This document shows, piece by piece, positions 27,419 through 35,166 of a DNA stretch of 64,000 bases. The notes below the pieces were generated by a model. The model saw only the letters and a program-made list of their open reading frames with translations. It made no database searches and had not been told where the DNA came from. The translations under genes and the position numbers were made by a program. Origin of the DNA: Cohaesibacter intestini (GTDB lineage Bacteria; Pseudomonadota; Alphaproteobacteria; Rhizobiales; Cohaesibacteraceae); NCBI RefSeq assembly GCF_003324485.1, contig NZ_QODK01000004.1, positions 124,001 to 188,000 on the forward strand. Direction: 5' to 3'. Position 1 is the stretch's first letter, and each line of letters begins with the position of its first letter.

Positions 27419-28390
27419 ATGAAAACTTCAACTTCAACTTCAACTTTGGCCCTTGCTGCCGCCGCCATCATGATGACTGGTATGGCCTCGGCTGCTGATT
27501 TCCCGGCTCGCCCTATTCAGGTTGTTGTGCCTTACTCTGCAGGCGGTTCGACCGATCTGTCCTTGCGCGTCTTTGCAGATGTGTTTGAGAAAAAATTCGA
27601 AGGCAAACAATTTGTGGTGCGCAATCAGCCGGGCGGTGGCGGGGCCATCGGTACGTCAGCTGCGGTTCATGGTCGCCCGGACGGCTATACTGTAGGCGCT
27701 GCAGCGCAAGGCCCAATCGCCATCAAGCCGCATATTGGCGGCACCGATTATGAAGTCGACAATTTCGCCTTTGTTGGTCTGTTTGCTCGCTCTCTGCAGG
27801 TGCTGGTTGCCTGTAAAGATGCGCCTTTCTCCGACTATGATGCCTTCATCGAATATGCCAAATCGAAAAAGCCTCAGGTTGGCAATTCCGGCGCTGGTGG
27901 TGCCAACCAGATTTCGGCTGAAGCTTTTGCGGCGGCGGCTGGCATTAAGATCGAGTCCATCCCGTTTGAAGGCTCTTCAAAGGCGCGTACCGCTTGTATC
28001 GGTGGTCACATCGATGCCATGGTTGCTTCCCCTGCTGAAGCCAAAGCAGCCTCCGAAGCCGGCCAGATGGTTCCGCTCTTCGTGATGGAAGACAAACGCA
28101 TTGATCTGTTCCCGGACACCCCGACTGCGGTCGAAAAAGGGGTCGACTTCACATGGTCTTCGTGGAAAGGTCTGATCGCTCCGAAAAATACCCCGGCTGA
28201 TCAGCTGGCCTGGCTGCGCGAAGCAACCAAAGCTGTTGCGACCGATCCTGCCTTTGTTCAGAAAATGACCGATATGGGCGAGTTCGTCACTTACGAAGAC
28301 GCTGAAACCTTCGAAAAACGCGTTCGCAAAGACAGCGACGTCTCTCGCAAAGTTCTTGAAGAGCTGGGCATGTTGGGCATGAACAAATAA
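27419..28390 (+). CDS. Tripartite tricarboxylate transporter binding protein (TctC family)
   Basis: The 323-residue periplasmic receptor has a signal peptide (TLALAAAAIMMTGMASA), preceded by three Ser-Thr pairs encoded by a 6-bp tandem repeat near 27423-27445. The family hallmarks are FPARPIQVVVPYSAGGSTD (about 28-46) and VVRNQPGGGGAIGT. I start at 27419 (GGGAGGA at 27407-27413) rather than at the ATG 15 bp upstream, which lies before the ribosome site. A hairpin follows the stop. Confidence 0.94.
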   Translation: MKTSTSTSTLALAAAAIMMTGMASAADFPARPIQVVVPYSAGGSTDLSLRVFADVFEKKFEGKQFVVRNQPGGGGAIGTSAAVHGRPDGYTVGAAAQGPIAIKPHIGGTDYEVDNFAFVGLFARSLQVLVACKDAPFSDYDAFIEYAKSKKPQVGNSGAGGANQISAEAFAAAAGIKIESIPFEGSSKARTACIGGHIDAMVASPAEAKAASEAGQMVPLFVMEDKRIDLFPDTPTAVEKGVDFTWSSWKGLIAPKNTPADQLAWLREATKAVATDPAFVQKMTDMGEFVTYEDAETFEKRVRKDSDVSRKVLEELGMLGMNK

Positions 28391-28418
28391 GCCTTCGTCT
28401 ATCCCTTCCAAGCTTGAT

Positions 28419-28440
28419 GGAGCGCGGGTTTCTGCGCTCC
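28419..28440 (+). promoter_or_regulatory. Hairpin between the TctC and TctA genes
   Basis: GGAGCGC (28419-28425) and GCGCTCC (28434-28440) form a perfect 7-bp GC-rich stem with an 8-nt loop, 28 bp after the binding-protein stop. It is likely an mRNA stabiliser or partial terminator that favours binding protein over permease. Confidence 0.65.
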
Positions 28441-28511
28441 GTCTCATCGACTAAACACTGCGTCGCGCCGCGCCTCTGACTGGCCTCGCCGCGTTTGCCT
28501 GAAAGTTGATC

Positions 28512-29984
28512 ATGGATACGCTCTCCTATCTTACCCCTCTGTTCCAATTTGATGTCCTCTGGACCATTGCCATGGGCACCCTCGGTGGCCTTGTCATTGG
28601 TGCCTTGCCGGGCTTGACGGCCACAATGGGTGTGGCTTTGCTCATTCCTCTGACCTTCAGTATGACCCCGGTGATGGGACTCAATATGCTGATCGGCATC
28701 TATATCGGCGGCATTTATGGCGGCTGCGTCTCATCGATCCTGCTGCGCACGCCGGGCACGCCAGCCTCTGCTGCCACGGTTCTGGATGGCTATCCGATGG
28801 CCCAGAAAGGGCAGGCAGGCAAGGCGCTCGGCATGGCAACCATTGCCTCGACCGTTGGCGGCCTGTTTGCAGCGGTGGTGTTGGCGACCTTGGCGCCGCA
28901 ATTGGCCAGCGTTGCGCTGGAATTCGGCGCGCCCGAATATTTCGCCCTTGCTCTCTTCGGTCTGACCATCATTGCCTCGCTGTCCGGTGATCTGCTCAAA
29001 GGGGCCATTTCCGGCCTGCTTGGCATTCTGATTGCCTGCGTCGGGGCAGATCCGATTTCCGGCGTCATGCGCTATACCTTCGGCGTCAATGGCTTTGCCT
29101 CTGGCTTCGCCTTTACGCCCGCTTTGATTGGTTTGTTCGCGCTGTCCGAAGTGTTCACCCAGCTTGAGCGCCTGCATCTCTCCGAGACACCCATTTCCCA
29201 TGTGGCCAACCGCTGGCCAAGCATGAAGGAAATGAAGGAAAGTGCCTCGGCCCTGCTGCGCGGCTCGATCATTGGCACTTTCATCGGCATCGTGCCGGGC
29301 ACCGGCTCGGGCACGGCTTCGTGGATTTCCTACAATGAAGCCCGCCGCTCGTCCAAAACGCCAGAAAAGTTCGGCACCGGCTATGCCCCCGGCGTGGCGG
29401 CAACCGAAAGCGCCAACAATGCGGTCTGCGCGTCTGCGCTCATCCCCCTGCTGGCCCTTGGCGTGCCTGGTGATGTGGTCACAGCGGTTCTGATGGGTGG
29501 TCTGATGATCCAAGGCCTTGCGCCCGGTCCTATGCTGTTCCAAACCAACCCGGATGTGGTGGTTGGCATCTTTGGCGGCACCTTCATCGCCACCATCTTC
29601 ATGTTCATCTTTGGCATGGCGCTGATCCCGCTCTTCTCCAAAATCCTGATGGTGCCGCGCCGGATGTTGACCATTTCCATCGTCATCTTCTGCTTCATCG
29701 GCTCCTTCTCGATCAACCTCAATCCGATCGACCTCTACACAATGGTCGGCTTCGGGGTGCTGGGCTGGGGCATGCAGAAATTCGGCTTCAGTCAGGCAGC
29801 GCTCTGTATCGCTCTGATCCTTGGTCCGATGATGGAAAGCAATCTGCGCCGTGGTCTGTTGCAGACCGGTGACGATGTGATTGCCTTTGTCTCTGGTCCC
29901 ATCACGCTTCTCTTCCTTGGTCTGACAGTGCTCTCACTGCTCTGGCCTCTCATCTCCCGGGCCCGCTCCAAATCCAATGCCTGA
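28512..29984 (+). CDS. Tripartite tricarboxylate transporter large permease (TctA family)
   Basis: The 490-residue protein has about 11-12 transmembrane helices. The TctA motifs GALPGLTATMGVALLIPLTF (about 30-49) and the second, related half GIVPGTGSGTASWISYNEA (about 256-274) are clear, as is LLALGVPGDVVTAVLMGGLM. I start at ATG 28512 (MDTLSYL); a TTG two codons upstream is also possible. It is followed 32 bp later by the lyase gene, so transport and catabolism are probably one transcript. Confidence 0.94.
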   Translation: MDTLSYLTPLFQFDVLWTIAMGTLGGLVIGALPGLTATMGVALLIPLTFSMTPVMGLNMLIGIYIGGIYGGCVSSILLRTPGTPASAATVLDGYPMAQKGQAGKALGMATIASTVGGLFAAVVLATLAPQLASVALEFGAPEYFALALFGLTIIASLSGDLLKGAISGLLGILIACVGADPISGVMRYTFGVNGFASGFAFTPALIGLFALSEVFTQLERLHLSETPISHVANRWPSMKEMKESASALLRGSIIGTFIGIVPGTGSGTASWISYNEARRSSKTPEKFGTGYAPGVAATESANNAVCASALIPLLALGVPGDVVTAVLMGGLMIQGLAPGPMLFQTNPDVVVGIFGGTFIATIFMFIFGMALIPLFSKILMVPRRMLTISIVIFCFIGSFSINLNPIDLYTMVGFGVLGWGMQKFGFSQAALCIALILGPMMESNLRRGLLQTGDDVIAFVSGPITLLFLGLTVLSLLWPLISRARSKSNA

Positions 29985-30016
29985 GCCATGACCCCGATTG
30001 AAAAGGACAAATCCCC

Positions 30017-30898
30017 ATGACAAAAGATGCCTATGTTGCTCTTGTCACCTGTTTCAATGATGATGAAAGCATCAATTATGATGCCACCCGCGCGCAGGTG
30101 CGTCGCCAAATTGAAGCTGGCAACAACATTCTCTGCGCTGGCACCAATGGTGATTTCTCTGCCCTGACCTTTGATGAAAAGGTCAAGCTGACTGCCGAAG
30201 TGGTTGATGAAGTCAAAGGCCGCTGCAAGGTTATCGTCAATGCGGGTATGCCGGCAACCTACGAGACCGTCCAGCTGGCCAAGCAGTTCGATGCCATTGG
30301 CGTGGATGGCATCGCGGTCATCACGCCTTTCTTCATTGCCTGCACGCAGGATGGCCTGATCCGTCACTACCAGACCGTCGCCGACAGCGTAGAGACCCCA
30401 ATCTATCTCTATGACATTCCGGCCCGCACTCAGAATCATATCGAGCCGGAAACCGCTCGCATCCTGTCCGCACACCCCAATATTGCTGGCATCAAGGATA
30501 GCGGTGGCCAGCAGGAAACGCTGGAAGCCTATATGCAGGTCGGCAAAGACGTGGAGGGCTTTGCGGTCTATTCCGGTCCGGATCATCTGGTTCACTGGGC
30601 TTTGCAAAATGGTGCAGCCGGGGCGATTTCTGGCCTTGGCAACGTGATGCCGCATGTGCTGGCGAAAATCATCTCCAGCTTCAATGCGGGCGATGAGGCA
30701 GCGGCCGCCGCCGCTCAGGAAATCTATGGCAACTTCCGCAAGGATCTTTATGGCCTTGGCTTCCCGCCAGCCATGGTCAAGCGCGCCCTCTGGGTGATGG
30801 ATCCGTCCGTCGGTGCTTCGCGCCAGCCAGCCCTTCTGCCCAACGATGAGCAGGATAAGCAGGTTGCAGCCATCCTCAAAAAATACGAGCTGATCTAA
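30017..30898 (+). CDS. DHDPS/NAL family aldolase, second copy, in the sugar-acid operon
   Basis: The 293-residue class I aldolase has GTNGDFSALTFDEK (about 43-56, in the place of the GTTGE loop), PIYLYDIPARTQNH with the catalytic Tyr, and IAGIKDSGGQQ with the Schiff-base Lys (about 162). Its first stop base is shared with the next gene (TAATG), so the two are translationally coupled. It probably splits, or dehydrates and decarboxylates, a 2-keto-3-deoxy-type acid derived from the imported substrate. It is only distantly like the family member at 9862. Confidence 0.88.
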   Translation: MTKDAYVALVTCFNDDESINYDATRAQVRRQIEAGNNILCAGTNGDFSALTFDEKVKLTAEVVDEVKGRCKVIVNAGMPATYETVQLAKQFDAIGVDGIAVITPFFIACTQDGLIRHYQTVADSVETPIYLYDIPARTQNHIEPETARILSAHPNIAGIKDSGGQQETLEAYMQVGKDVEGFAVYSGPDHLVHWALQNGAAGAISGLGNVMPHVLAKIISSFNAGDEAAAAAAQEIYGNFRKDLYGLGFPPAMVKRALWVMDPSVGASRQPALLPNDEQDKQVAAILKKYELI

Positions 30899-31857
30899 TG
30901 GTCAAGATTGTTACAACCTCTCCCGGCTTTGGCAAACATGGCCGGGTGCCCGATCTCATTGCCGAGCATGGCTGGGATCTGGTGCGCTGTGACGACACGT
31001 CCAAGCATGATGGCGGCGTGTCGGAGCAAATTGCCGATGCCGACATTTTGGTGGTCGGCCTGGTGCCTGTCAGTGCTGACAGTCTTGTGGGTGCTGACAA
31101 GCTGAAAGCCGTCATCAAGCATGGGGTTGGGGTCGATAATATCGACATCCCGGCCTGCACGGCCGCGAAGTTGCCCGTCTGCAACACGCCTGCGGCGAAC
31201 GCAGATGCGGTTGCAGAGTTGGCGATGGGCTTCATGTATGCGATGGCCCGCTTCATCCCGCAGGGCCATGTGAGTGTCACCTCCGGCGGCTGGAATCGTC
31301 GCGTTGGCACCCAGCTCGGCGGTAAGGTGCTTGGTATTGTTGGCTTGGGCAATATCGGCAAGCGGCTGGCCAAACTCGCCATTGGCGTTGGCCTCAAGGT
31401 GGTCGCGACCGACCCTTATGCCGACATGGCTTTTGCTGCCGAGCATGACATTGCCATCCTGTCGCTGGATGAGTTGCTGGCGCAGTCCGACTTTGTCTCG
31501 CTGCATGTCTTTGGCGGCAAAGACAATGCTGCCCTGATCAATGCTGATGCCATCGGCAAAATGAAAGAAGGGGCCAAGCTGATCAATCTGGCGCGCGGGG
31601 AAGTGGTCGATCTCGATGCGCTTCACAACGGGTTGGAAAATGGCCAATTGGGCGGCGTCGCCATCGACGCCTATGTCAGTGAGCCACCGGATGTCAGCCA
31701 TCCAATCTTCGCCCATGCCAACGCAATTTTCACGCCCCATTCGGGCGCTGATACCAAGGAAGCGGTTGAAAATGTCGGCCTGATGGTCGTCGAGGATATC
31801 GCGACAATCCTTGAAGGGGGCATGCCGCAGCGCTGCCTCAATGCCAAGGAGCTTTAG
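30898..31857 (+). CDS. D-2-hydroxyacid dehydrogenase (phosphoglycerate dehydrogenase-like)
   Basis: The 319-residue NAD(P)-dependent enzyme interconverts a 2-hydroxyacid and a 2-oxoacid. The Rossmann motif is GIVGLGNIGKRL (about 145-156). The substrate-binding Arg is in LINLARGEVVD (about 228-238), and the catalytic His is in FTPHSGADT (about 278-286). It lacks the ASB and ACT domains of SerA, so it is catabolic rather than a serine enzyme. The ATG overlaps the aldolase stop by one base. Its substrate is probably a product or precursor of the aldolase reaction. Confidence 0.92.
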   Translation: MVKIVTTSPGFGKHGRVPDLIAEHGWDLVRCDDTSKHDGGVSEQIADADILVVGLVPVSADSLVGADKLKAVIKHGVGVDNIDIPACTAAKLPVCNTPAANADAVAELAMGFMYAMARFIPQGHVSVTSGGWNRRVGTQLGGKVLGIVGLGNIGKRLAKLAIGVGLKVVATDPYADMAFAAEHDIAILSLDELLAQSDFVSLHVFGGKDNAALINADAIGKMKEGAKLINLARGEVVDLDALHNGLENGQLGGVAIDAYVSEPPDVSHPIFAHANAIFTPHSGADTKEAVENVGLMVVEDIATILEGGMPQRCLNAKEL

Positions 31858-31944
31858 GTCCCCCTTAAGTCCCCCGCAGAATGCTCGCCTTGATTTGTGT
31901 ATCATACAAGGCGGGCAAGCGGCTTTCGGCAGAGCGCAAATCGC

Positions 31945-32685
31945 TTATAGCGCCAGATCCAACAGGCGCCCTTCAAACAGGCGGTCACGGGAATGCTCGA
32001 TATGTGTTGTCATTAGCGCATGCGCCAAATCTGCATCTTTTTTCCGGATCGCATCGCATATGCCGACATGTTCCTCGAACACCCGTTCAAGGCTGGCGCT
32101 GGCGCTGGAATCATCCATCAAGGACTGGCCATGCATTTTCATGCCCACATGAATATGCTCACGCAATGCACCCATTGAGGCTTCGAAATAGTGATTGTTG
32201 CAGGCTTTGGCGATCGCAATATGGAAGGCGTAATCCGCATCTTCCTTATGCGTGAGATTGTGGGTCGCCTGATCCATCAGCTCAAGGGCTGCTTCAATTT
32301 CGCCCAAGGCATCACCGTTGCGGCGCAGCGAGGCATAATAGGCCGCTTGTGGCTCCAACGATAGACGGAATTCATAGCAGCGTTGAATGTCGGCTATTGT
32401 CTCCACCTTGGCGTAGCCCAGCGTCTTGTTGTGCTGCACCTTGACGAAGCTGCCTGCACCTTGCCTTGAATAGATCAGGCCCTTGTCGCGCAGTCTATCC
32501 ATGGCGGAGCGCAAGACTGGTCGTGAGACGCCGAATTCCTCGGCCATCACTGCCTCGGTCGGAAGCTTCTGGTTTTCTTGATAATCGCCGTTGGAAATTC
32601 GGGTAAAGAGCAAATTATAGACGCGCTCAGACAAGGAGCTCTTGCCTTTGCCTTTGCCGGAGGAAGTATCTTCAGTGAAGCTCAT
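31945..32685 (-). CDS. GntR-family transcriptional regulator (FadR/FCD type)
   Basis: The 246-residue protein has a winged helix (NQKLPTEAVMAEEFGVSRPVLRSAMDRLRDKGL, about 38-70, with a GAGSFVKV wing) and an FCD effector domain whose metal-binding His residues appear in HIAIAKACNNH and TTHIEHSRDR. I start at 32685 (MSFTEDTS); the open frame to 32820 is antisense overlap. It ends against the Tct-operon genes and starts near the DUF1537 gene. It is therefore the probable repressor of the whole sugar-acid locus. Confidence 0.92.
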   Translation of the reverse strand: MSFTEDTSSGKGKGKSSLSERVYNLLFTRISNGDYQENQKLPTEAVMAEEFGVSRPVLRSAMDRLRDKGLIYSRQGAGSFVKVQHNKTLGYAKVETIADIQRCYEFRLSLEPQAAYYASLRRNGDALGEIEAALELMDQATHNLTHKEDADYAFHIAIAKACNNHYFEASMGALREHIHVGMKMHGQSLMDDSSASASLERVFEEHVGICDAIRKKDADLAHALMTTHIEHSRDRLFEGRLLDLAL

Positions 32686-32701
32686 CGACCTGTATCTCAG
32701 T

Positions 32702-33838
32702 TCATGCTTGCGGTGGTTCTGATTGGCGTGCAAACAAATTTGCCAACAAGTCAGGATCACCAAAGCCACCTGACTTTGTAATAAGCCAAAATCGGCGACT
32801 GTCAAATAGCGCCTCTGCAACTGGGACGCCGGGGTAAAGCTCGCCGGTGAGTTTCAACAGGCGAACCGACAGGGTTTGCAATAGATCCTGTGCCGTCTGG
32901 CCACCGCAAGCAATTAGATTATCATATTGATGTCGTTTGAAAATTTCTGAAGCAACGGCTGTGAATTTGGCTCCAACCCTGATGCTGTCCTGCGGGTTTG
33001 GGCCTGCCGTTAGCTGCAGTAGGAGGGATGTGTCCTTTTCCGTGATTTTTTCGCTGATGTCGCCATCCGGGACCGCCACATGGCGCACGGCAGCAAGTTG
33101 GCGGGCGCTCAAGGAATCAATCTGGCGCAGGGTAATGGGGTCGCGGGATCCAATTGCGGCAAGCATGGTCCCGGCCAGTGGCTTGAAAGTCTGTTTTGTT
33201 GACGGTTTGGCAGGAATGTCGTCGGTCTGGTGGGGCGCCGGAGTCTGGACCAGAGTCTGGACCAGTGTTTGGGCCAGAGCTTGTGCCATGCCTTTTGCGC
33301 CGACAAACAAGGCTTGTCCCGGTGCGGTTTGTAGAATGGTGTTAAAGTCGGTTTGATTTGCAATATCTGGTACATGAACGGGTTGCGAAAGATCGCTGCA
33401 GCGTTCGGCAATATTGATTGGTGTTTCAATACCCGATCCGGTCAGGATGCCAGCTTGATGCAATCGCCCCATGGCCGGAATTGCCGGGGCCAGGATGACC
33501 TGCTTTTGCTGGGGGCCGATCAAGCCGTTGATCTCGGCGGCGATGTTGCCCTTGAGGCGGGAGTCCACTTTCTTGAACAGATAGTGATCTTCAAGATGGT
33601 CCAGCTTCTGGCGTAACCTGTCATGGATCTGTTGGGCTTGGGCCGCGGCAATCTCACGGCTGGCGGTGTTGATCACCAGACAGGTCGGGGCCTGCGCGAG
33701 CGCTTCGTCCAGATGGTCAGGGCTTGTTGCTACATAGGTAGCCAGGCCGTGCTTGGCAAACTCCACGCCAGAATCCAACGCGCCAGTGAGGTCATCTGCA
33801 ATGGTGACGACGAGAGGGTGCGACGCCGGATTTGACAT
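32702..33838 (-). CDS. Four-carbon acid sugar kinase family protein (DUF1537)
   Basis: The 378-residue ATP-dependent kinase is of the OtnK/DtnK family, which phosphorylates D-threonate, D-erythronate or 3-oxo-tetronates. Visible features are the N-terminal TIADDLTGALDSGVEFA (about 12-28, the acid-binding DDLTGA), YLFKKVDSRLKGNI, and the C-terminal nucleotide domain with LIACGGQTAQDLLQTL and LITKSGGFGDPDLL. Start 33838 has GGAAG upstream. An Ala/Val-Gln-Thr-Leu repeat in the middle comes from four 12-bp units (33241-33288). The divergent neighbour is a PdxA2-type gene, the known partner in 4-phosphothreonate or phosphoerythronate breakdown. Confidence 0.92.
   Translation of the reverse strand: MSNPASHPLVVTIADDLTGALDSGVEFAKHGLATYVATSPDHLDEALAQAPTCLVINTASREIAAAQAQQIHDRLRQKLDHLEDHYLFKKVDSRLKGNIAAEINGLIGPQQKQVILAPAIPAMGRLHQAGILTGSGIETPINIAERCSDLSQPVHVPDIANQTDFNTILQTAPGQALFVGAKGMAQALAQTLVQTLVQTPAPHQTDDIPAKPSTKQTFKPLAGTMLAAIGSRDPITLRQIDSLSARQLAAVRHVAVPDGDISEKITEKDTSLLLQLTAGPNPQDSIRVGAKFTAVASEIFKRHQYDNLIACGGQTAQDLLQTLSVRLLKLTGELYPGVPVAEALFDSRRFWLITKSGGFGDPDLLANLFARQSEPPQA
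33241..33288 (-). repeat. Four tandem 12-bp units inside the DUF1537 gene
   Basis: Two exact copies of GAGTCTGGACCA are followed by two diverged units (GTGTTTGGGCCA, GAGCTTGTGCCA). They encode a QALAQTLVQTLVQT-like linker in the kinase. The array is in frame, so copy-number change would only alter linker length. Confidence 0.8.
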
Positions 33839-33904
33839 GCCGAGTTCTTCCTGATGGGTGGCGGGTTGGTGTGCCACAGGGTCGAAGGTGCGAGAATATT
33901 TGTT

Positions 33905-33921
33905 ACATATTGATGATATGT
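33905..33921. promoter_or_regulatory. Operator candidate between the kinase and PdxA2-type genes (site 1)
   Basis: ACATAT-TGATG-ATATGT is a perfect 6-bp dyad in the AT-rich divergent promoter. It shares the 9-mer TTACATATT with site 2 at 34008. Binding by the local GntR protein is inferred. Confidence 0.45.
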
Positions 33922-34007
33922 GAAATGTTCGCAAAAATCACTTATAAATCAATACTTTGATCTTGTTATCCCGCTTGATTTAAATAAGAAAGCAAAATAT
34001 TTGCTTA

Positions 34008-34023
34008 CATATTTACAAATATG
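34008..34023. promoter_or_regulatory. Operator candidate between the kinase and PdxA2-type genes (site 2)
   Basis: CATATTT-AC-AAATATG is a perfect 7-bp dyad 39 bp before the PdxA2-type ATG. A position this close to the start suits a repressor. Confidence 0.45.
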
Positions 34024-34061
34024 GTGTAAATTGTTTTCACTGTCAATGCTGGAGTCTATCG

Positions 34062-35063
34062 ATGAGTGCCTTTCCAATGCCGCTATCCAAACTGGCCATC
34101 ACCATGGGCGACCCTTCGGGCGTCGGACCGGAAGTCATCCTGAAAGCCTTTCACGACCTACCTGCAGAAAAGCGGGCGCGCCTGTTGGTGATCGGGGATA
34201 TGGCTGTTTTGAAACGCGCGGCTGCGGCTTGCGATTTCGAGCCTCGTTTTCATCCCTATGGGACCGATCCGGAAGAGGCGGGCGAGAGCCTTGAGGTCTA
34301 TGATATCCCGCTTGAAGGACTGCCGGACCGGTTTGGCGTGCTCAGTGATCTTTGTGGTGAGGCTTGCTATCAATATATCGCCAAGGGTGTGGAATTGGCG
34401 CAGTCCGGGGCAATCAAGGGCATTGTCACCGCGCCGATCAACAAGGCTGCGCTCAATGCCGCCGGTCACCATTTTGATGGTCATACCGGCATGCTGGCGC
34501 ATCTGACCCAGTCGAAGTCTTCCTTTATGCTACTTGCGGATCCCAAGCTGAAGGTCATTCATGCCTCCACCCATGTGTCGCTGCGTGATGCCATCGAACG
34601 GGCGACGCCGGAGCGGATTCTGGCGACCATTGAAGCGGGTGATCGCCATCTCAAGCGGCTTGGCTACGACAAGCCGAAGATCGGTGTTGCCGGTCTCAAT
34701 CCCCATTGTGGCGAGGGTGGCCTGTTTGGCGATGAGGATGATCGCAACATCCGTCCGGGCATTGAGATGGCACAGGCCAAGGGTATCGATGTGGTTGGGC
34801 CCATTCCTGCGGACACCGCCTATTACCGCGCAGCTCAGGGCGAGTTTGATCTGATGGTTGCGCAATATCACGATCAGGGTCATATCCCGATCAAGCTGAT
34901 CGCCTTTGATAGTGCGGTCAATGTCTCGCTTGGACTGCCAATCGACCGGGTTTCGGTCGATCATGGTACGGCCTTTGACATTGCGGGCAAGGGCCTTGCC
35001 AAGCATGAAAATATGATTTGCGCCATCACGTATGGCTTGCGTTTGGCGGATGCTCCCGCCTGA
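34062..35063 (+). CDS. pdxA2: PdxA family dehydrogenase, PdxA2 type (4-phosphothreonate/erythronate dehydrogenase)
   Basis: The 333-residue metal-dependent NAD enzyme of the PdxA fold has ITMGDPSGVGPEV at the N-terminus (about 13-25). VTAPINKAAL and the metal-ligand His regions GHTGMLAHLT, AQYHDQGHIPIKL and VSVDHGTAFDIAGKG are present. Classical PdxA makes vitamin B6. PdxA2 paralogues oxidise and decarboxylate 4-phospho-D-threonate or erythronate to DHAP. The divergent DUF1537 kinase, the GntR regulator and the acid importer all point to the catabolic PdxA2 role. The start has GGAG 7 nt upstream. Confidence 0.88.
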   Translation: MSAFPMPLSKLAITMGDPSGVGPEVILKAFHDLPAEKRARLLVIGDMAVLKRAAAACDFEPRFHPYGTDPEEAGESLEVYDIPLEGLPDRFGVLSDLCGEACYQYIAKGVELAQSGAIKGIVTAPINKAALNAAGHHFDGHTGMLAHLTQSKSSFMLLADPKLKVIHASTHVSLRDAIERATPERILATIEAGDRHLKRLGYDKPKIGVAGLNPHCGEGGLFGDEDDRNIRPGIEMAQAKGIDVVGPIPADTAYYRAAQGEFDLMVAQYHDQGHIPIKLIAFDSAVNVSLGLPIDRVSVDHGTAFDIAGKGLAKHENMICAITYGLRLADAPA

Positions 35064-35094
35064 TTGACGCAATGAGAGTTCTTCCTCCCAACTT

Positions 35095-35126
35095 CCGCCG
35101 CGAACTTTGGCTCGCGGCGGTTTTTT
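35095..35126 (+). terminator. Terminator after the PdxA2-type gene
   Basis: CCGCCGCGA (35095-35103) pairs with TCGCGGCGG (35112-35120) over an 8-nt loop, followed by six T. This strong intrinsic terminator separates the sugar-acid locus from the convergent hexuronate genes. Confidence 0.92.
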
Positions 35127-35166
35127 GTTTTTGGGGAGCAACAGGATTGGCGGCTTCTGCTTGCCT

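Noticed and set aside
33241-33288. Short repeats considered as a CRISPR-like array
   Set aside because: The units are 12 bp, directly adjacent and in frame in a kinase gene. There are no spacers and no cas genes in the window.
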